Both the position numbers and the translations under genes were made by a program. From Clostridia bacterium (GTDB lineage: Bacteria > Bacillota > Clostridia > TANB77 > CAG-508): a DNA stretch of 7,150 nucleotides. The notes beneath the pieces were generated by a model. The model made no database searches. It had not been told where the DNA came from and saw only the letters and a list, made by a program, of their open reading frames with translations. Shown piece after piece: positions 1 through 6,080 of this stretch; positions within the stretch are counted from its first letter, which is position 1; each line of letters starts with the position of its first letter. The stretch spans positions 1 through 7,150 of the forward strand of contig CAAGEF010000048.1 in assembly GCA_900768805.1 (NCBI GenBank). The letters run 5' to 3'.

Positions 1-207
1 GTATTTGATTTTAATAGGGTTGTATTTATGGATAGTGCAGGAATAGGGCTTTTGTTAGGTAGATATAAAACTGCAAAGTTATATGGTGGACAAGTTGAAC
101 TTATGAATGTTAATGATAAATTAAAAAGAATTTTTGAAATGTCAGGTATTTTAAAACTTATAAGTGTTGTTGAAAATAGTGATGAAGTTTTTTGTAAATA
201 TAATTAA
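1..207 (+). CDS. spoIIAA: Anti-sigma F factor antagonist SpoIIAA (STAS domain), 3' part only
   Basis: The frame is open from the first base of the window to TAA at 205-207, giving the last 68 residues of a STAS-domain protein; the N-terminal part lies outside. The segment contains FMDSAGIGLLLGRYK (residues 9-23 of the fragment), which aligns with FMDSSGLGVILGRYK of Bacillus subtilis SpoIIAA. The first Ser of that motif is the residue phosphorylated by SpoIIAB (Ser58 in B. subtilis) and is kept here; the next Ser is Ala. It is followed by the family's 'KRIFEMSGILKLI' helix. Known role: unphosphorylated SpoIIAA binds SpoIIAB and releases sigma F in the forespore; SpoIIE phosphatase reactivates it. 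It is the first gene of a spoIIAA-spoIIAB-sigF operon and is separated from spoIIAB by 42 bp. In the family this operon is driven by sigma H and Spo0A, but that promoter would be upstream of the window. Confidence 0.95.
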   Translation, partial: VFDFNRVVFMDSAGIGLLLGRYKTAKLYGGQVELMNVNDKLKRIFEMSGILKLISVVENSDEVFCKYN

Positions 208-249
208 GAGTATATTGAAAAAATAAAATTTTAAATAAGGAGAATTATA

Positions 250-705
250 ATGAAAAAAAATAATGAAATGAAAGTAGAGTTTTTAAGTAAATCAGTAAAC
301 GAAAGTTTTGCTAGATGTGTTGTTGCAAGTTTTGTATCACAACTTGACCCTACAATTGATGAATTATCAGATATAAAAACTGCTGTATCAGAGGCTGTTA
401 CAAATTCTATAATACATGCATATCCAAATGTTGAAGGTGTTATAAAGATTGTAGGTAGGTTATCAGATAATGAAGTTGAAATTGAAATATCTGATAATGG
501 TGTAGGAATAGAAAATGTAGAAAAGGCGAAAGAACCTTTATATACAACAAAAGGAAATTTAGAACGTTCTGGAATGGGATTTGCAATCATGGAGAATTTT
601 ATGGATGAATTAAATGTTGAATCAATTTTAGGTCTTGGAACAAAAATTTCTATGAAGAAAAAAATAAAAAAATACATTTTTGAAGAAGCAAAACTTAGAG
701 GATAG
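250..705 (+). CDS. spoIIAB: Anti-sigma F factor / serine kinase SpoIIAB
   Basis: This 151-residue GHKL-type protein kinase binds sigma F and keeps it inactive, and phosphorylates SpoIIAA on serine. B. subtilis SpoIIAB is 146 residues, so the length is normal. Visible motifs are the NESFAR segment (residues 17-22; Glu18 and Arg22 match the Glu16/Arg20 contact residues of B. subtilis), the N-box SEAVTNSIIHAY (47-58), the G1 box DNGVGI (82-87), the ATP lid with PLYTTK (96-101) and the G2 segment ERSGMGFAIMENFMD (105-119). Arg106 corresponds to the catalytic-lid Arg105. The ATG at 250 is preceded by AAGGAG (237-242) with a 7-base spacer, which favours it over the internal Met7. The stop codon overlaps the sigF ribosome binding site. 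All ATP-binding motifs are intact, so it should be functional. Confidence 0.97.
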   Translation: MKKNNEMKVEFLSKSVNESFARCVVASFVSQLDPTIDELSDIKTAVSEAVTNSIIHAYPNVEGVIKIVGRLSDNEVEIEISDNGVGIENVEKAKEPLYTTKGNLERSGMGFAIMENFMDELNVESILGLGTKISMKKKIKKYIFEEAKLRG

Positions 706-710
706 GAGGG
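704..710 (+). promoter_or_regulatory. Ribosome binding site of sigF overlapping the spoIIAB stop codon
   Basis: AGGAGGG (704-710) shares two bases with the TAG stop of spoIIAB (703-705) and ends only 3-4 bases before the sigF ATG at 714. The placement suggests translational coupling, so that SpoIIAB and sigma F are made in a fixed ratio. That would suit a pair in which the anti-sigma factor must not be outnumbered. The coupling itself is inference. Confidence 0.7.
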
Positions 711-713
711 AAT

Positions 714-1433
714 ATGTTTTACTTTAATGCAGAAGATATTGTAAAAGCGCAAAATGGAGATAAAGAAGTTTTGGAAAAAATACTTAAAGAAAATAATGGA
801 TTAATTTGGAGCTTAGTAAAGCGATTTATAGGAAAAGGATATGAGATTGAAGATTTGTATCAAATCGGATGTATAGGTTTTATTAAAGCTGTAAAAAGAT
901 TTGATATAAATTTTAATTATCAATTATCAACTTTTGCAGTTCCATATATTTTAGGAGAAATTAAAAAATTTATTAGAGATGATGGTATAATAAAAATTAG
1001 TAGAAATATTAAAGAATTGAGTTTAAAAATAAGAGAAATAGAAAACGATTATAGTAGAAAACAAATGGATTTACCAACAACAAAAAAGATTGCAGAAATT
1101 TTAAATGTGAAAGAAGAAGATGTTTTAATTGCTATAGATGCAAGAAAACAAGTGGAATCAATAAATGAAGAACTTTATGAGGATGGTAAATGTCAAAGAT
1201 TAGAACAAATAGTTCCAAAGATTGATGAGCAAAATAAAATTATTGATAATCTAACTATAAAAGAAATGGTCAATAATTTAGATAGTAGAGATAAACAGAT
1301 AATAAACTTAAGATTTTTTAAAGAAAAAACTCAATCTCAAGTCGCCAAAATTTTAGGAATTTCTCAGGTTCAAGTTTCGCGATTAGAAAGGCGAATTTTA
1401 AATGATATGAAAATGGAATTAGTTTATTTATAA
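714..1433 (+). CDS. sigF: RNA polymerase sigma-F factor (early forespore sigma factor)
   Basis: This 239-residue sigma-70 family protein directs early forespore transcription and is held inactive by SpoIIAB. Region 2 runs from about residue 28 to 90 and includes GYEIEDLYQIGCIGFIKAV (42-60) and FAVPYILGEIKKFIRDDG (74-91), the signature shared by sporulation sigmas F and G. Region 3 is about 95-165. Region 4 is about 182-236, with the helix-turn-helix TQSQVAKILGISQVQVSRLE (206-225). I call it sigma F rather than G because it directly follows spoIIAA-spoIIAB, the conserved spoIIA order. It starts a little shorter at the N-terminus than B. subtilis SigF (about 255 residues); no alternative start upstream in frame is convincing. 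The gap to spoIIAB is 8 bp, and spoIID follows after 9 bp. Confidence 0.95.
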   Translation: MFYFNAEDIVKAQNGDKEVLEKILKENNGLIWSLVKRFIGKGYEIEDLYQIGCIGFIKAVKRFDINFNYQLSTFAVPYILGEIKKFIRDDGIIKISRNIKELSLKIREIENDYSRKQMDLPTTKKIAEILNVKEEDVLIAIDARKQVESINEELYEDGKCQRLEQIVPKIDEQNKIIDNLTIKEMVNNLDSRDKQIINLRFFKEKTQSQVAKILGISQVQVSRLERRILNDMKMELVYL

Positions 1434-1442
1434 GAGGCTATT

Positions 1443-2414
1443 ATGAAGAAGATTTTAATATATATTTTAATATTTATGTTATTAGTGTTTACTATTCCTC
1501 TGGTTTTTACAAATATAGAAACAGAAGAGACAAGCTCTATTACAGAAACGGTAGAAAAAGTTATTGATGATTCACAATATGGAAGGATAAAATTGTATCA
1601 TAATAATGATAATTCAATTGAAGAATTAGATATGAATCAATATTTATATGGTGTGGTAGCAAGTGAAATGCCGGCAAGTTACGAATTAGAAGCATTAAAG
1701 GCTCAAGCTGTTGTGGCAAGAACTTATACTATTTATAAAATAAAGAACGGAAGTAAGCACGAAAATGCTGATATTTGTGATAATTCGAATTGTTGCCAAG
1801 CTTGGATTTCAAAAGAGAATCGTTTAGCTAGATGGGAACCAGAAAAAAGGAAAGAATATTGGAATAAAATTGTTGAAGCTGTTGATACTACAAATAAACA
1901 GTATATTACATATAATAGTGATGTAATAAATGCCTTTTTTCATAGTAATAGTGGTGGAAAAACGGAGCTTGCTGTGAATGTATGGGGTGGAAATCTTCCA
2001 TATTTGCAAGTTGTTGAAACTTCTGGAGAAGAAGCGTATAGTGCATACAATTCAGAAGTTAGTTTTTCAAAAGATGAATTTGTAGTAAAAATGAATGAAA
2101 ATTATAATGATTTTGAAATTGATTTTGATTCTCCTGATTGTATTAAAATTTTAGAGTATACTGAAGGAGATCGTGTTAAAAAGATAAAGATAGGAAATAA
2201 AGAATTGTCTGGTGTAGAAGCAAGAAAAATTTTTGGTCTTAGGTCTAGTAATTTTTCTTTTGAGATAAATAAAGATACTATAAAATTTTCAGTTATTGGT
2301 TATGGGCATGGAGTAGGGCTCAGTCAATCTGGAAGTGATGTTTTAGCAAAACAAGGCTATACTTATGATGAAATTATAAAGTATTATTACAAAGATATTG
2401 AAATAAGTGAATAA
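1443..2414 (+). CDS. spoIID: Stage II sporulation protein D, peptidoglycan lytic transglycosylase
   Basis: This 323-residue membrane-anchored enzyme cleaves glycan strands and, with SpoIIP and SpoIIM, drives septal thinning and engulfment from the mother-cell side. One N-terminal membrane segment (about residues 4-23) acts as signal anchor. The SpoIID/LytB domain contains YGVVASEMPASYELEALKAQ (69-88), whose Glu75 matches the known catalytic Glu of SpoIID. It also has FFHSNSGG (165-172) and the C-terminal GYGHGVGLSQSG (286-297). His106, Cys112 and Cys118 are spaced 6 and 6, as in the zinc-binding loop I recall from clostridial SpoIID; this loop is absent from the Bacillus protein. The ribosome binding site is weak (AGAGGC at 1433-1438), overlapping the sigF stop, which suggests coupling to sigF. 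I see no convincing sigma-E promoter in the end of sigF, although spoIID is a sigma-E gene in model species. Confidence 0.95.
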   Translation: MKKILIYILIFMLLVFTIPLVFTNIETEETSSITETVEKVIDDSQYGRIKLYHNNDNSIEELDMNQYLYGVVASEMPASYELEALKAQAVVARTYTIYKIKNGSKHENADICDNSNCCQAWISKENRLARWEPEKRKEYWNKIVEAVDTTNKQYITYNSDVINAFFHSNSGGKTELAVNVWGGNLPYLQVVETSGEEAYSAYNSEVSFSKDEFVVKMNENYNDFEIDFDSPDCIKILEYTEGDRVKKIKIGNKELSGVEARKIFGLRSSNFSFEINKDTIKFSVIGYGHGVGLSQSGSDVLAKQGYTYDEIIKYYYKDIEISE

Positions 2415-2436
2415 AATTCATAATTTTGCAAATACT
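2408..2436 (+). promoter_or_regulatory. Candidate sigma-F/G-type promoter for spoIIQ
   Basis: TGAATA (2408-2413) and GCAAATACT (2428-2436), separated by 14 bp, resemble the forespore consensus (about wGyATA, 15 bp, GGnrAnAmT) with one mismatch in each box and a spacer one base short. The -35-like part overlaps the spoIID stop codon. The start point would fall near 2443, just ahead of the AAAGGAGG ribosome binding site at 2449-2456. spoIIQ is sigma-F dependent in B. subtilis, which supports the reading. In a region this AT-rich, chance matches are common. Confidence 0.4.
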
Positions 2437-2462
2437 GTTAGTATAAATAAAGGAGGCAGGTT

Positions 2463-3257
2463 ATGAATTTTTTTGATGATAAAACCTTAAAAAAGATTTT
2501 ATATACATTTGTTGCAGTATTGTTAGTGGCTATTATTGCTTTTATTGCAATTTTTATATGGTATGATAATAAGTTAACTGCTCAAAGCAAACAATATAGT
2601 TTAGCAGAAGAGTCTAATTATGAAACAGTTATTATTCCATCAGAAGATACTAAAGAAGCTAGTTCTACACAGGATAAAAATATTGCAAATGTAACTAATA
2701 ATAAAAAAGAAGCTAATAAAACAAATGAAAATACTGTTAGTACTTCTACTAAAAATACTTCAAATGTAGAGAATAAAAGCGTAGATTCTTCAAATGATAA
2801 AGAAACTACGAATACTAAAGATGAAAATGTTACAAAAGTAGAGAAAAAGGAATTAAAATTTGAAGCTCCTGTTGGAGGAGAAATCTCTAAGGATTTTGCA
2901 AATGAAACTTTAGTTTATTCAAAAACATTAGATGAATGGACAACTCATTTAGGAATTGATATCAAAGGTGAAAAAACTTCTGTAGTAAAAGCGGCAGAAT
3001 CAGGAACTGTTGAAAGTATTAAGAATGATCCAAGATATGGTTTGACTGTAACAATAACTCATATTGATGGGTTTAAAACAGTATATTCGAATTTATTAAC
3101 AGCAGAATTTGTGACAGAAGGGAAAAATGTCGAAAAAGGAGATACAATAGGAACAATAGGAGAATCAGCAAGTTTTGAAGTTTTGGATGATTCACATTTA
3201 CATTTTGAAATGTATAAAGATGAAACTCCTGTAAATCCAACAATATATTTAAAATAG
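2463..3257 (+). CDS. spoIIQ: SpoIIQ-like forespore membrane protein with M23/LytM domain
   Basis: This 264-residue protein has a short cytoplasmic N-terminus, one membrane helix (about residues 11-33), a Ser/Thr/Asn/Lys-rich linker (about 40-130) and a C-terminal LytM/M23 domain (about 133-263). The domain keeps the usual zinc ligands, His162 and Asp166 in THLGIDIKG and His247 in SHLHFE, plus His245 of the HxH motif. Asn210 in VYSNL stands where active M23 endopeptidases have His (YxHL). SpoIIQ is made in the forespore and binds SpoIIIAH across the intermembrane space to form the zipper and feeding-tube channel. The assignment rests on architecture and on its place directly after spoIID, an order I recall from Clostridioides difficile. 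A generic M23 peptidase is the alternative. The ATG has a strong AAAGGAGG site (2449-2456) with a 6-base spacer. Confidence 0.85.
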   Translation: MNFFDDKTLKKILYTFVAVLLVAIIAFIAIFIWYDNKLTAQSKQYSLAEESNYETVIIPSEDTKEASSTQDKNIANVTNNKKEANKTNENTVSTSTKNTSNVENKSVDSSNDKETTNTKDENVTKVEKKELKFEAPVGGEISKDFANETLVYSKTLDEWTTHLGIDIKGEKTSVVKAAESGTVESIKNDPRYGLTVTITHIDGFKTVYSNLLTAEFVTEGKNVEKGDTIGTIGESASFEVLDDSHLHFEMYKDETPVNPTIYLK

Positions 3258-3273
3258 AGAATTAAGATAAATA

Positions 3274-3310
3274 AAAAACCTTTACTTATTTGTAAAGGTT
3301 TTTGTTTTAT
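3274..3310. terminator. Bidirectional intrinsic terminator between spoIIQ and the convergent glycosyltransferase gene
   Basis: AAAAACCTTTAC (3274-3285) and GTAAAGGTTTTT (3292-3303) form a perfect 12-bp stem with a 6-base TTATTT loop. On the + strand it runs into GTTTTTGTTTTAT; on the - strand the stem ends in TTTTTT followed by ATTTAT. It begins 17 bp after the spoIIQ stop and ends about 25 bp before the stop of the convergent gene, so it can end transcripts from both sides. Confidence 0.9.
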
Positions 3311-3327
3311 ACAATATGAATTTTTTT

Positions 3328-4611
3328 TTAAGCAAATGCTTGACGTTTTTTGAAAGATAAAAGATTTGTGATTTCGTTTGATTTTTTCTTTTGCTTTTCT
3401 GCAGCTTCTTGAGCATTTTGTTTTGCTTGACGATCTGCCATAGTTTCGCATATTGCTTTTTGATAAGTAAAGTGTGTATCTTGAGCAATTTTATTCCAAT
3501 TATATTCTGTTTTTACTTTTTGTTTTGCATTTTTAACAATTTCATCACATAATTTATGATCATATAAAAGAGTTAATATTGAATCTGCTAAAGAATTTGG
3601 ATTTCCAGCATAGCTTTTCATTCCATTTATTTTATGATCAACGATTTCATTTAATCCACCAATATCAGAAACAACTACAGGGTTTCCTGAAAGCATTGCT
3701 TCTAAAGCAACAATTCCAAATGGCTCGTAAGTACTAGGAAATACAGATATATCGGCGCATTTATACATTTTTTGAACATTTTTTGAACTTAAGTGACCTG
3801 TAAAATATACTTTATTTCCTAAACCTAAATAATTAACTTGATTTCTAAGTTCGTCTATCATTCCACCTTTTCCAGCAATAATAAGTTTTGCATCATGATA
3901 ATTCTTTAAAACTTTAGGCATAGCTGCTATAAGATGTTGAATTCCTTTTTCATAAACAAGTCTTCCCATAAATAGTATAATTTTTTCATTATCCATTGCA
4001 TATCTTCTTCTAAAATCATAATCTCTTTCTATACCATTAAATATATTTAAATTTACACCATTAGGAACTACATTTATCTTTTCAAAAGGTAAACCAAATA
4101 GTCTTTGTAATTCGTTTTTCATATAATTACTATTAACAATTACTTCTGTTGCTTCATAAGTAAGCATCCATTCTGTATCATTTATATATTTTTGAGTTTC
4201 TCCTTGAATACCGCTATTTCTACCAGCTTCAGTTGCATGTATTGTAGCAACAATAGGAGTGCTGTATGCTTGTTTTAATGTTTTTGCAGCATAAGCAACT
4301 AACCAATCATGAGCGTGTATTACATCAAAATTTCCTTCTTTTGCAATAATTTCACCAGTTTTTGCAATCATGTTAAAATTAAGTTGCATAACCCAATCAA
4401 TAAAATTATTTGATGATATCATAAAATTATCCACTCTATGTACCATAACACCTTCATCATTTTCGAAATAAGGTACATTACCATCTCTATAAGTTACAAC
4501 TGTAACATCGTGCCCATCTTTTATAAGACGGTGAGATAAATCATGAACGACTCTAGATATACCTCCTACAACCCTTGGGGGATATTCCCATGATAGCATT
4601 AATATTTTCAT
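3328..4611 (-). CDS. GT4-family glycosyltransferase, GlgA-like putative alpha-glucan synthase
   Basis: This 427-residue GT-B fold glycosyltransferase has the N-terminal SWEYPPRVVGGISRVV segment with the donor-binding Gly-Gly loop (residues 16-17), HAHDW (99-103), TIHATEAGRNSG (123-134), MGRLVYEKG (215-223) and FPSTYEPFGIVALEA (291-305). The last contains the E-x7-E motif (Glu296, Glu304) of retaining GT4/GT5 enzymes. Family members with this N-terminus are usually annotated as glycogen/starch synthase-like or GT4. Synthesis of an alpha-1,4-glucan from a nucleotide-glucose donor is inferred from the neighbouring GH57 branching enzyme; donor and acceptor cannot be read from sequence. The last ~38 residues form a charged Ala/Gln/Lys tail beyond the catalytic fold. 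The ATG at 4611 is chosen because AAAGGAG (4626-4620) sits 8 bases ahead. An in-frame TTG at 4629 would place the ribosome binding site inside the coding sequence. No signal peptide, so cytoplasmic. Confidence 0.88.
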   Translation of the reverse strand: MKILMLSWEYPPRVVGGISRVVHDLSHRLIKDGHDVTVVTYRDGNVPYFENDEGVMVHRVDNFMISSNNFIDWVMQLNFNMIAKTGEIIAKEGNFDVIHAHDWLVAYAAKTLKQAYSTPIVATIHATEAGRNSGIQGETQKYINDTEWMLTYEATEVIVNSNYMKNELQRLFGLPFEKINVVPNGVNLNIFNGIERDYDFRRRYAMDNEKIILFMGRLVYEKGIQHLIAAMPKVLKNYHDAKLIIAGKGGMIDELRNQVNYLGLGNKVYFTGHLSSKNVQKMYKCADISVFPSTYEPFGIVALEAMLSGNPVVVSDIGGLNEIVDHKINGMKSYAGNPNSLADSILTLLYDHKLCDEIVKNAKQKVKTEYNWNKIAQDTHFTYQKAICETMADRQAKQNAQEAAEKQKKKSNEITNLLSFKKRQAFA

Positions 4612-4619
4612 TAGTTTTG

Positions 4620-4626
4620 CTCCTTT
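4620..4626 (-). promoter_or_regulatory. Ribosome binding site fixing the start of the GT4 gene
   Basis: On the - strand AAAGGAG reads from 4626 to 4620, 8 bases before the ATG at 4611-4609. The in-frame TTG at 4629-4627 lies immediately upstream of this site and has no purine-rich site of its own, so the shorter protein of 427 residues is preferred. Confidence 0.8.
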
Positions 4627-4673
4627 CAAAATCTTTTGTAGTATAAATTTATAATGTCATAATTTTCCTATAT

Positions 4674-4703
4674 TGTATATAAAAATTAGACAAAAGTAAA
4701 CAA
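4674..4703 (-). promoter_or_regulatory. Candidate sigma-A-type promoter for the GT4 gene
   Basis: On the - strand TTGTTT (4703-4698) and TATACA (4679-4674) are separated by 18 bp. They lie about 60-90 bp ahead of the start codon, leaving a leader of roughly 55 bases. Each box has two or fewer mismatches to TTGACA/TATAAT. The whole region is AT-rich, so this is a modest prediction. Confidence 0.4.
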
Positions 4704-4742
4704 TAAACTGCAAAAATTTTCAAAAAAATATATGTTTTTTTC

Positions 4743-4758
4743 GTTACAAATATGTAAC
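4743..4758. promoter_or_regulatory. Inverted repeat, possible operator between the divergent glucan genes
   Basis: GTTACA and TGTAAC are perfect 6-bp arms around AATA, flanked by runs of T on the left and A on the right that extend the symmetry with one mismatch. It lies between the two candidate outward promoters, upstream of both -35 boxes (4703 and 4791). It is the least random-looking element of the intergenic region, and its position would suit a regulator controlling both directions. Its binding factor is unknown. The rest of 4630-4863 shows only A/T-rich sequence, with no riboswitch or RNA gene that I can recognise. Confidence 0.4.
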
Positions 4759-4790
4759 AAAAAATATTTGAAAAAAATGTAAAATATCTA

Positions 4791-4824
4791 TTGTTTTTAT
4801 TTCTAATTTAGTATACTATATAAT
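4791..4824 (+). promoter_or_regulatory. Candidate promoter for the DUF4912-GH57 operon
   Basis: A TTGTTT box (4791-4796) is followed by TATACT (4812-4817, spacer 15) and an overlapping TATAAT (4819-4824, spacer 22). Neither spacing is ideal, but two near-consensus -10 boxes about 40-50 bp before the start codon make a sigma-A-type start here likely. The exact boxes are uncertain. The strong AAGGAGG site follows at 4851-4857. Confidence 0.4.
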
Positions 4825-4863
4825 ATATTTGTTATAGAGAGAATAATACCAAGGAGGAGAAAA

Positions 4864-6057
4864 ATGCCTAGAAAAAAAATCGGTGAAGATGAAGTTTTAG
4901 AAAAAAAGAATAAAAAAGTCTCTTCAGTTGAAAAAACTAAATTTGATGTTAAAAACAAGGGCAAAAAAAAGGTTAAAGAAAATAATTTAGATAATAGAAA
5001 AAATATAGAGAAATCTGATGAGAATAAAAAATCAGTAATTATAAAAAAGGAGTTACTAAAGCCAGAAGAAAAAAAGAAATTACCTGAAATAAAATCTAAA
5101 AAAGAATTACCAAAGCCAGAAGAAAAAAAGAATTTACCTGAAGTAAAATCTAAAAAAGAATTACCAAAGCCAGAAGATAAAAAGAAATTACCTAAAGTGA
5201 AATCTAAAAAGGAATTACCAAAGTCAGAAGCAAAAAAAGAATTGCCTAATCCAAAATCTAAAAAATTATTCTCTAAAGAAAAAAAAGTATTAGATGATAG
5301 TTTAACATCAGAAGAAAAAGATTTAAAAATTTTAGAAAAAATAAAAGAATTTTTTGGAAATAATCCAGAAAAAACATCAAAGTTAGATTCTGAAATAGAG
5401 AAGAATCCGGAGTTCTTAACAGAATATTATGATTTACCTTATAGATATAATGAAACAGTTGTAAAAATACTAGCTCAAACTCCAAAAAGACTGTTTATTT
5501 ATTGGGATATTTCAGATAAAGACATTGAAAAATATCGTAAAGCATTTGGTGAAGATTTCTTTGAAAAAACATATCCAGTTCTTTTGATTCATAATGAAGA
5601 ATTAAATTATACTTATGAAGTTCCAATAAATGATTTTGCAAATAGTTGGTATTTAGATATAAAAGATTCAAAATGTAAATATACAGTTCAACTTGGAAGA
5701 AAATTTAAAGAAATTCCAAAAATTGAAAGAGTATCTGAACAAATTGCTCTAAAAGAAAATATAAATTTAAGAAATGATTATATAGAAATAGTAAATTCTA
5801 ATACATTAGAAGCACCAAATGATAGAATTTTATTTGATGAGATAAAACCAACTATAACATATAGAAATGTAAAAACTCATGAAGAATTTACAAAAGATAT
5901 TACTAATGTATTTACAGGTTTTGCAAAGGTTTATAATGTTTATGACTTATACAAAATCATATATAAAGATGAATTTGATACAGATATGTTTGATTTAAAT
6001 AATCCTAGTTCTGCTGGAAATCCATCAAGTAGCATGACAAGTAGAATTTTCAAATAA
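4864..6057 (+). CDS. DUF4912 domain protein with Lys/Pro-rich repetitive N-terminus
   Basis: This 397-residue protein has two parts. Residues 1-160 are highly charged, Lys/Glu/Pro-rich and probably disordered, with four 18-residue repeats at 61-132. From about residue 189 comes a folded part that starts DLPYRYNETVVKILAQTPKR and continues LFIYWDIS, the hallmark opening of the DUF4912 family, extending to about 300. It is followed by about 75 less conserved residues and a Ser/Asn/Pro-rich end (379-390). I see no signal peptide, membrane helix or catalytic motif. DUF4912 has no established biochemical role that I know of. It recurs next to GH57 branching enzymes and GT4 enzymes, so a non-catalytic, perhaps glucan-binding or scaffolding, role is inference. 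The ATG follows AAGGAGG (4851-4857) with a 6-base spacer. The branching enzyme gene begins 23 bp after its stop, indicating an operon. Confidence 0.85.
   Translation: MPRKKIGEDEVLEKKNKKVSSVEKTKFDVKNKGKKKVKENNLDNRKNIEKSDENKKSVIIKKELLKPEEKKKLPEIKSKKELPKPEEKKNLPEVKSKKELPKPEDKKKLPKVKSKKELPKSEAKKELPNPKSKKLFSKEKKVLDDSLTSEEKDLKILEKIKEFFGNNPEKTSKLDSEIEKNPEFLTEYYDLPYRYNETVVKILAQTPKRLFIYWDISDKDIEKYRKAFGEDFFEKTYPVLLIHNEELNYTYEVPINDFANSWYLDIKDSKCKYTVQLGRKFKEIPKIERVSEQIALKENINLRNDYIEIVNSNTLEAPNDRILFDEIKPTITYRNVKTHEEFTKDITNVFTGFAKVYNVYDLYKIIYKDEFDTDMFDLNNPSSAGNPSSSMTSRIFK
5044..5259 (+). repeat. Four tandem 54-bp repeats inside the DUF4912 gene
   Basis: Units are 5044-5097, 5098-5151, 5152-5205 and 5206-5259, each coding for 18 residues of the form KKELPKPEEKKNLPEVKS. 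By my count units 1 and 2 differ at 5 of 54 bases and units 2 and 3 at 4. Unit 4 is more diverged, with about 11 differences from unit 3. The array keeps the reading frame, so gain or loss of a unit would change only the length of the basic linker. The high identity suggests recent duplication by slippage or unequal recombination. Confidence 0.92.
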
Positions 6058-6080
6058 TAGTAACGAAAAAGGAGAATTAC

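Noticed and set aside
231..752. Long open frame on the - strand opposite spoIIAB
   Set aside because: It is rich in Phe, Ser and Ile as expected from the antisense of AT-rich coding DNA, shows no recognisable domain, and lies opposite an unmistakable spoIIAB.
714..1433. Sigma G instead of sigma F
   Set aside because: The two are close in sequence, but the gene follows spoIIAA-spoIIAB directly and is not next to spoIIG genes.
3059..3488. Two - strand open frames across the spoIIQ end, the terminator and the start of the convergent gene
   Set aside because: They run through a strong terminator hairpin and overlap two well-supported genes in other frames; the peptides are low-complexity shadows.
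4612..4629. TTG start six codons upstream for the GT4 gene
   Set aside because: It would put the strong AAAGGAG site inside the coding region and has no ribosome binding site of its own.
4735..4766. Terminator hairpin in the divergent intergenic region
   Set aside because: No gene ends there, the stem is only 6 bp and GC-poor, and an operator explanation fits the position better.
5044..5259. CRISPR array
   Set aside because: The repeats are directly adjacent without spacers, in frame, and inside a clear coding sequence.
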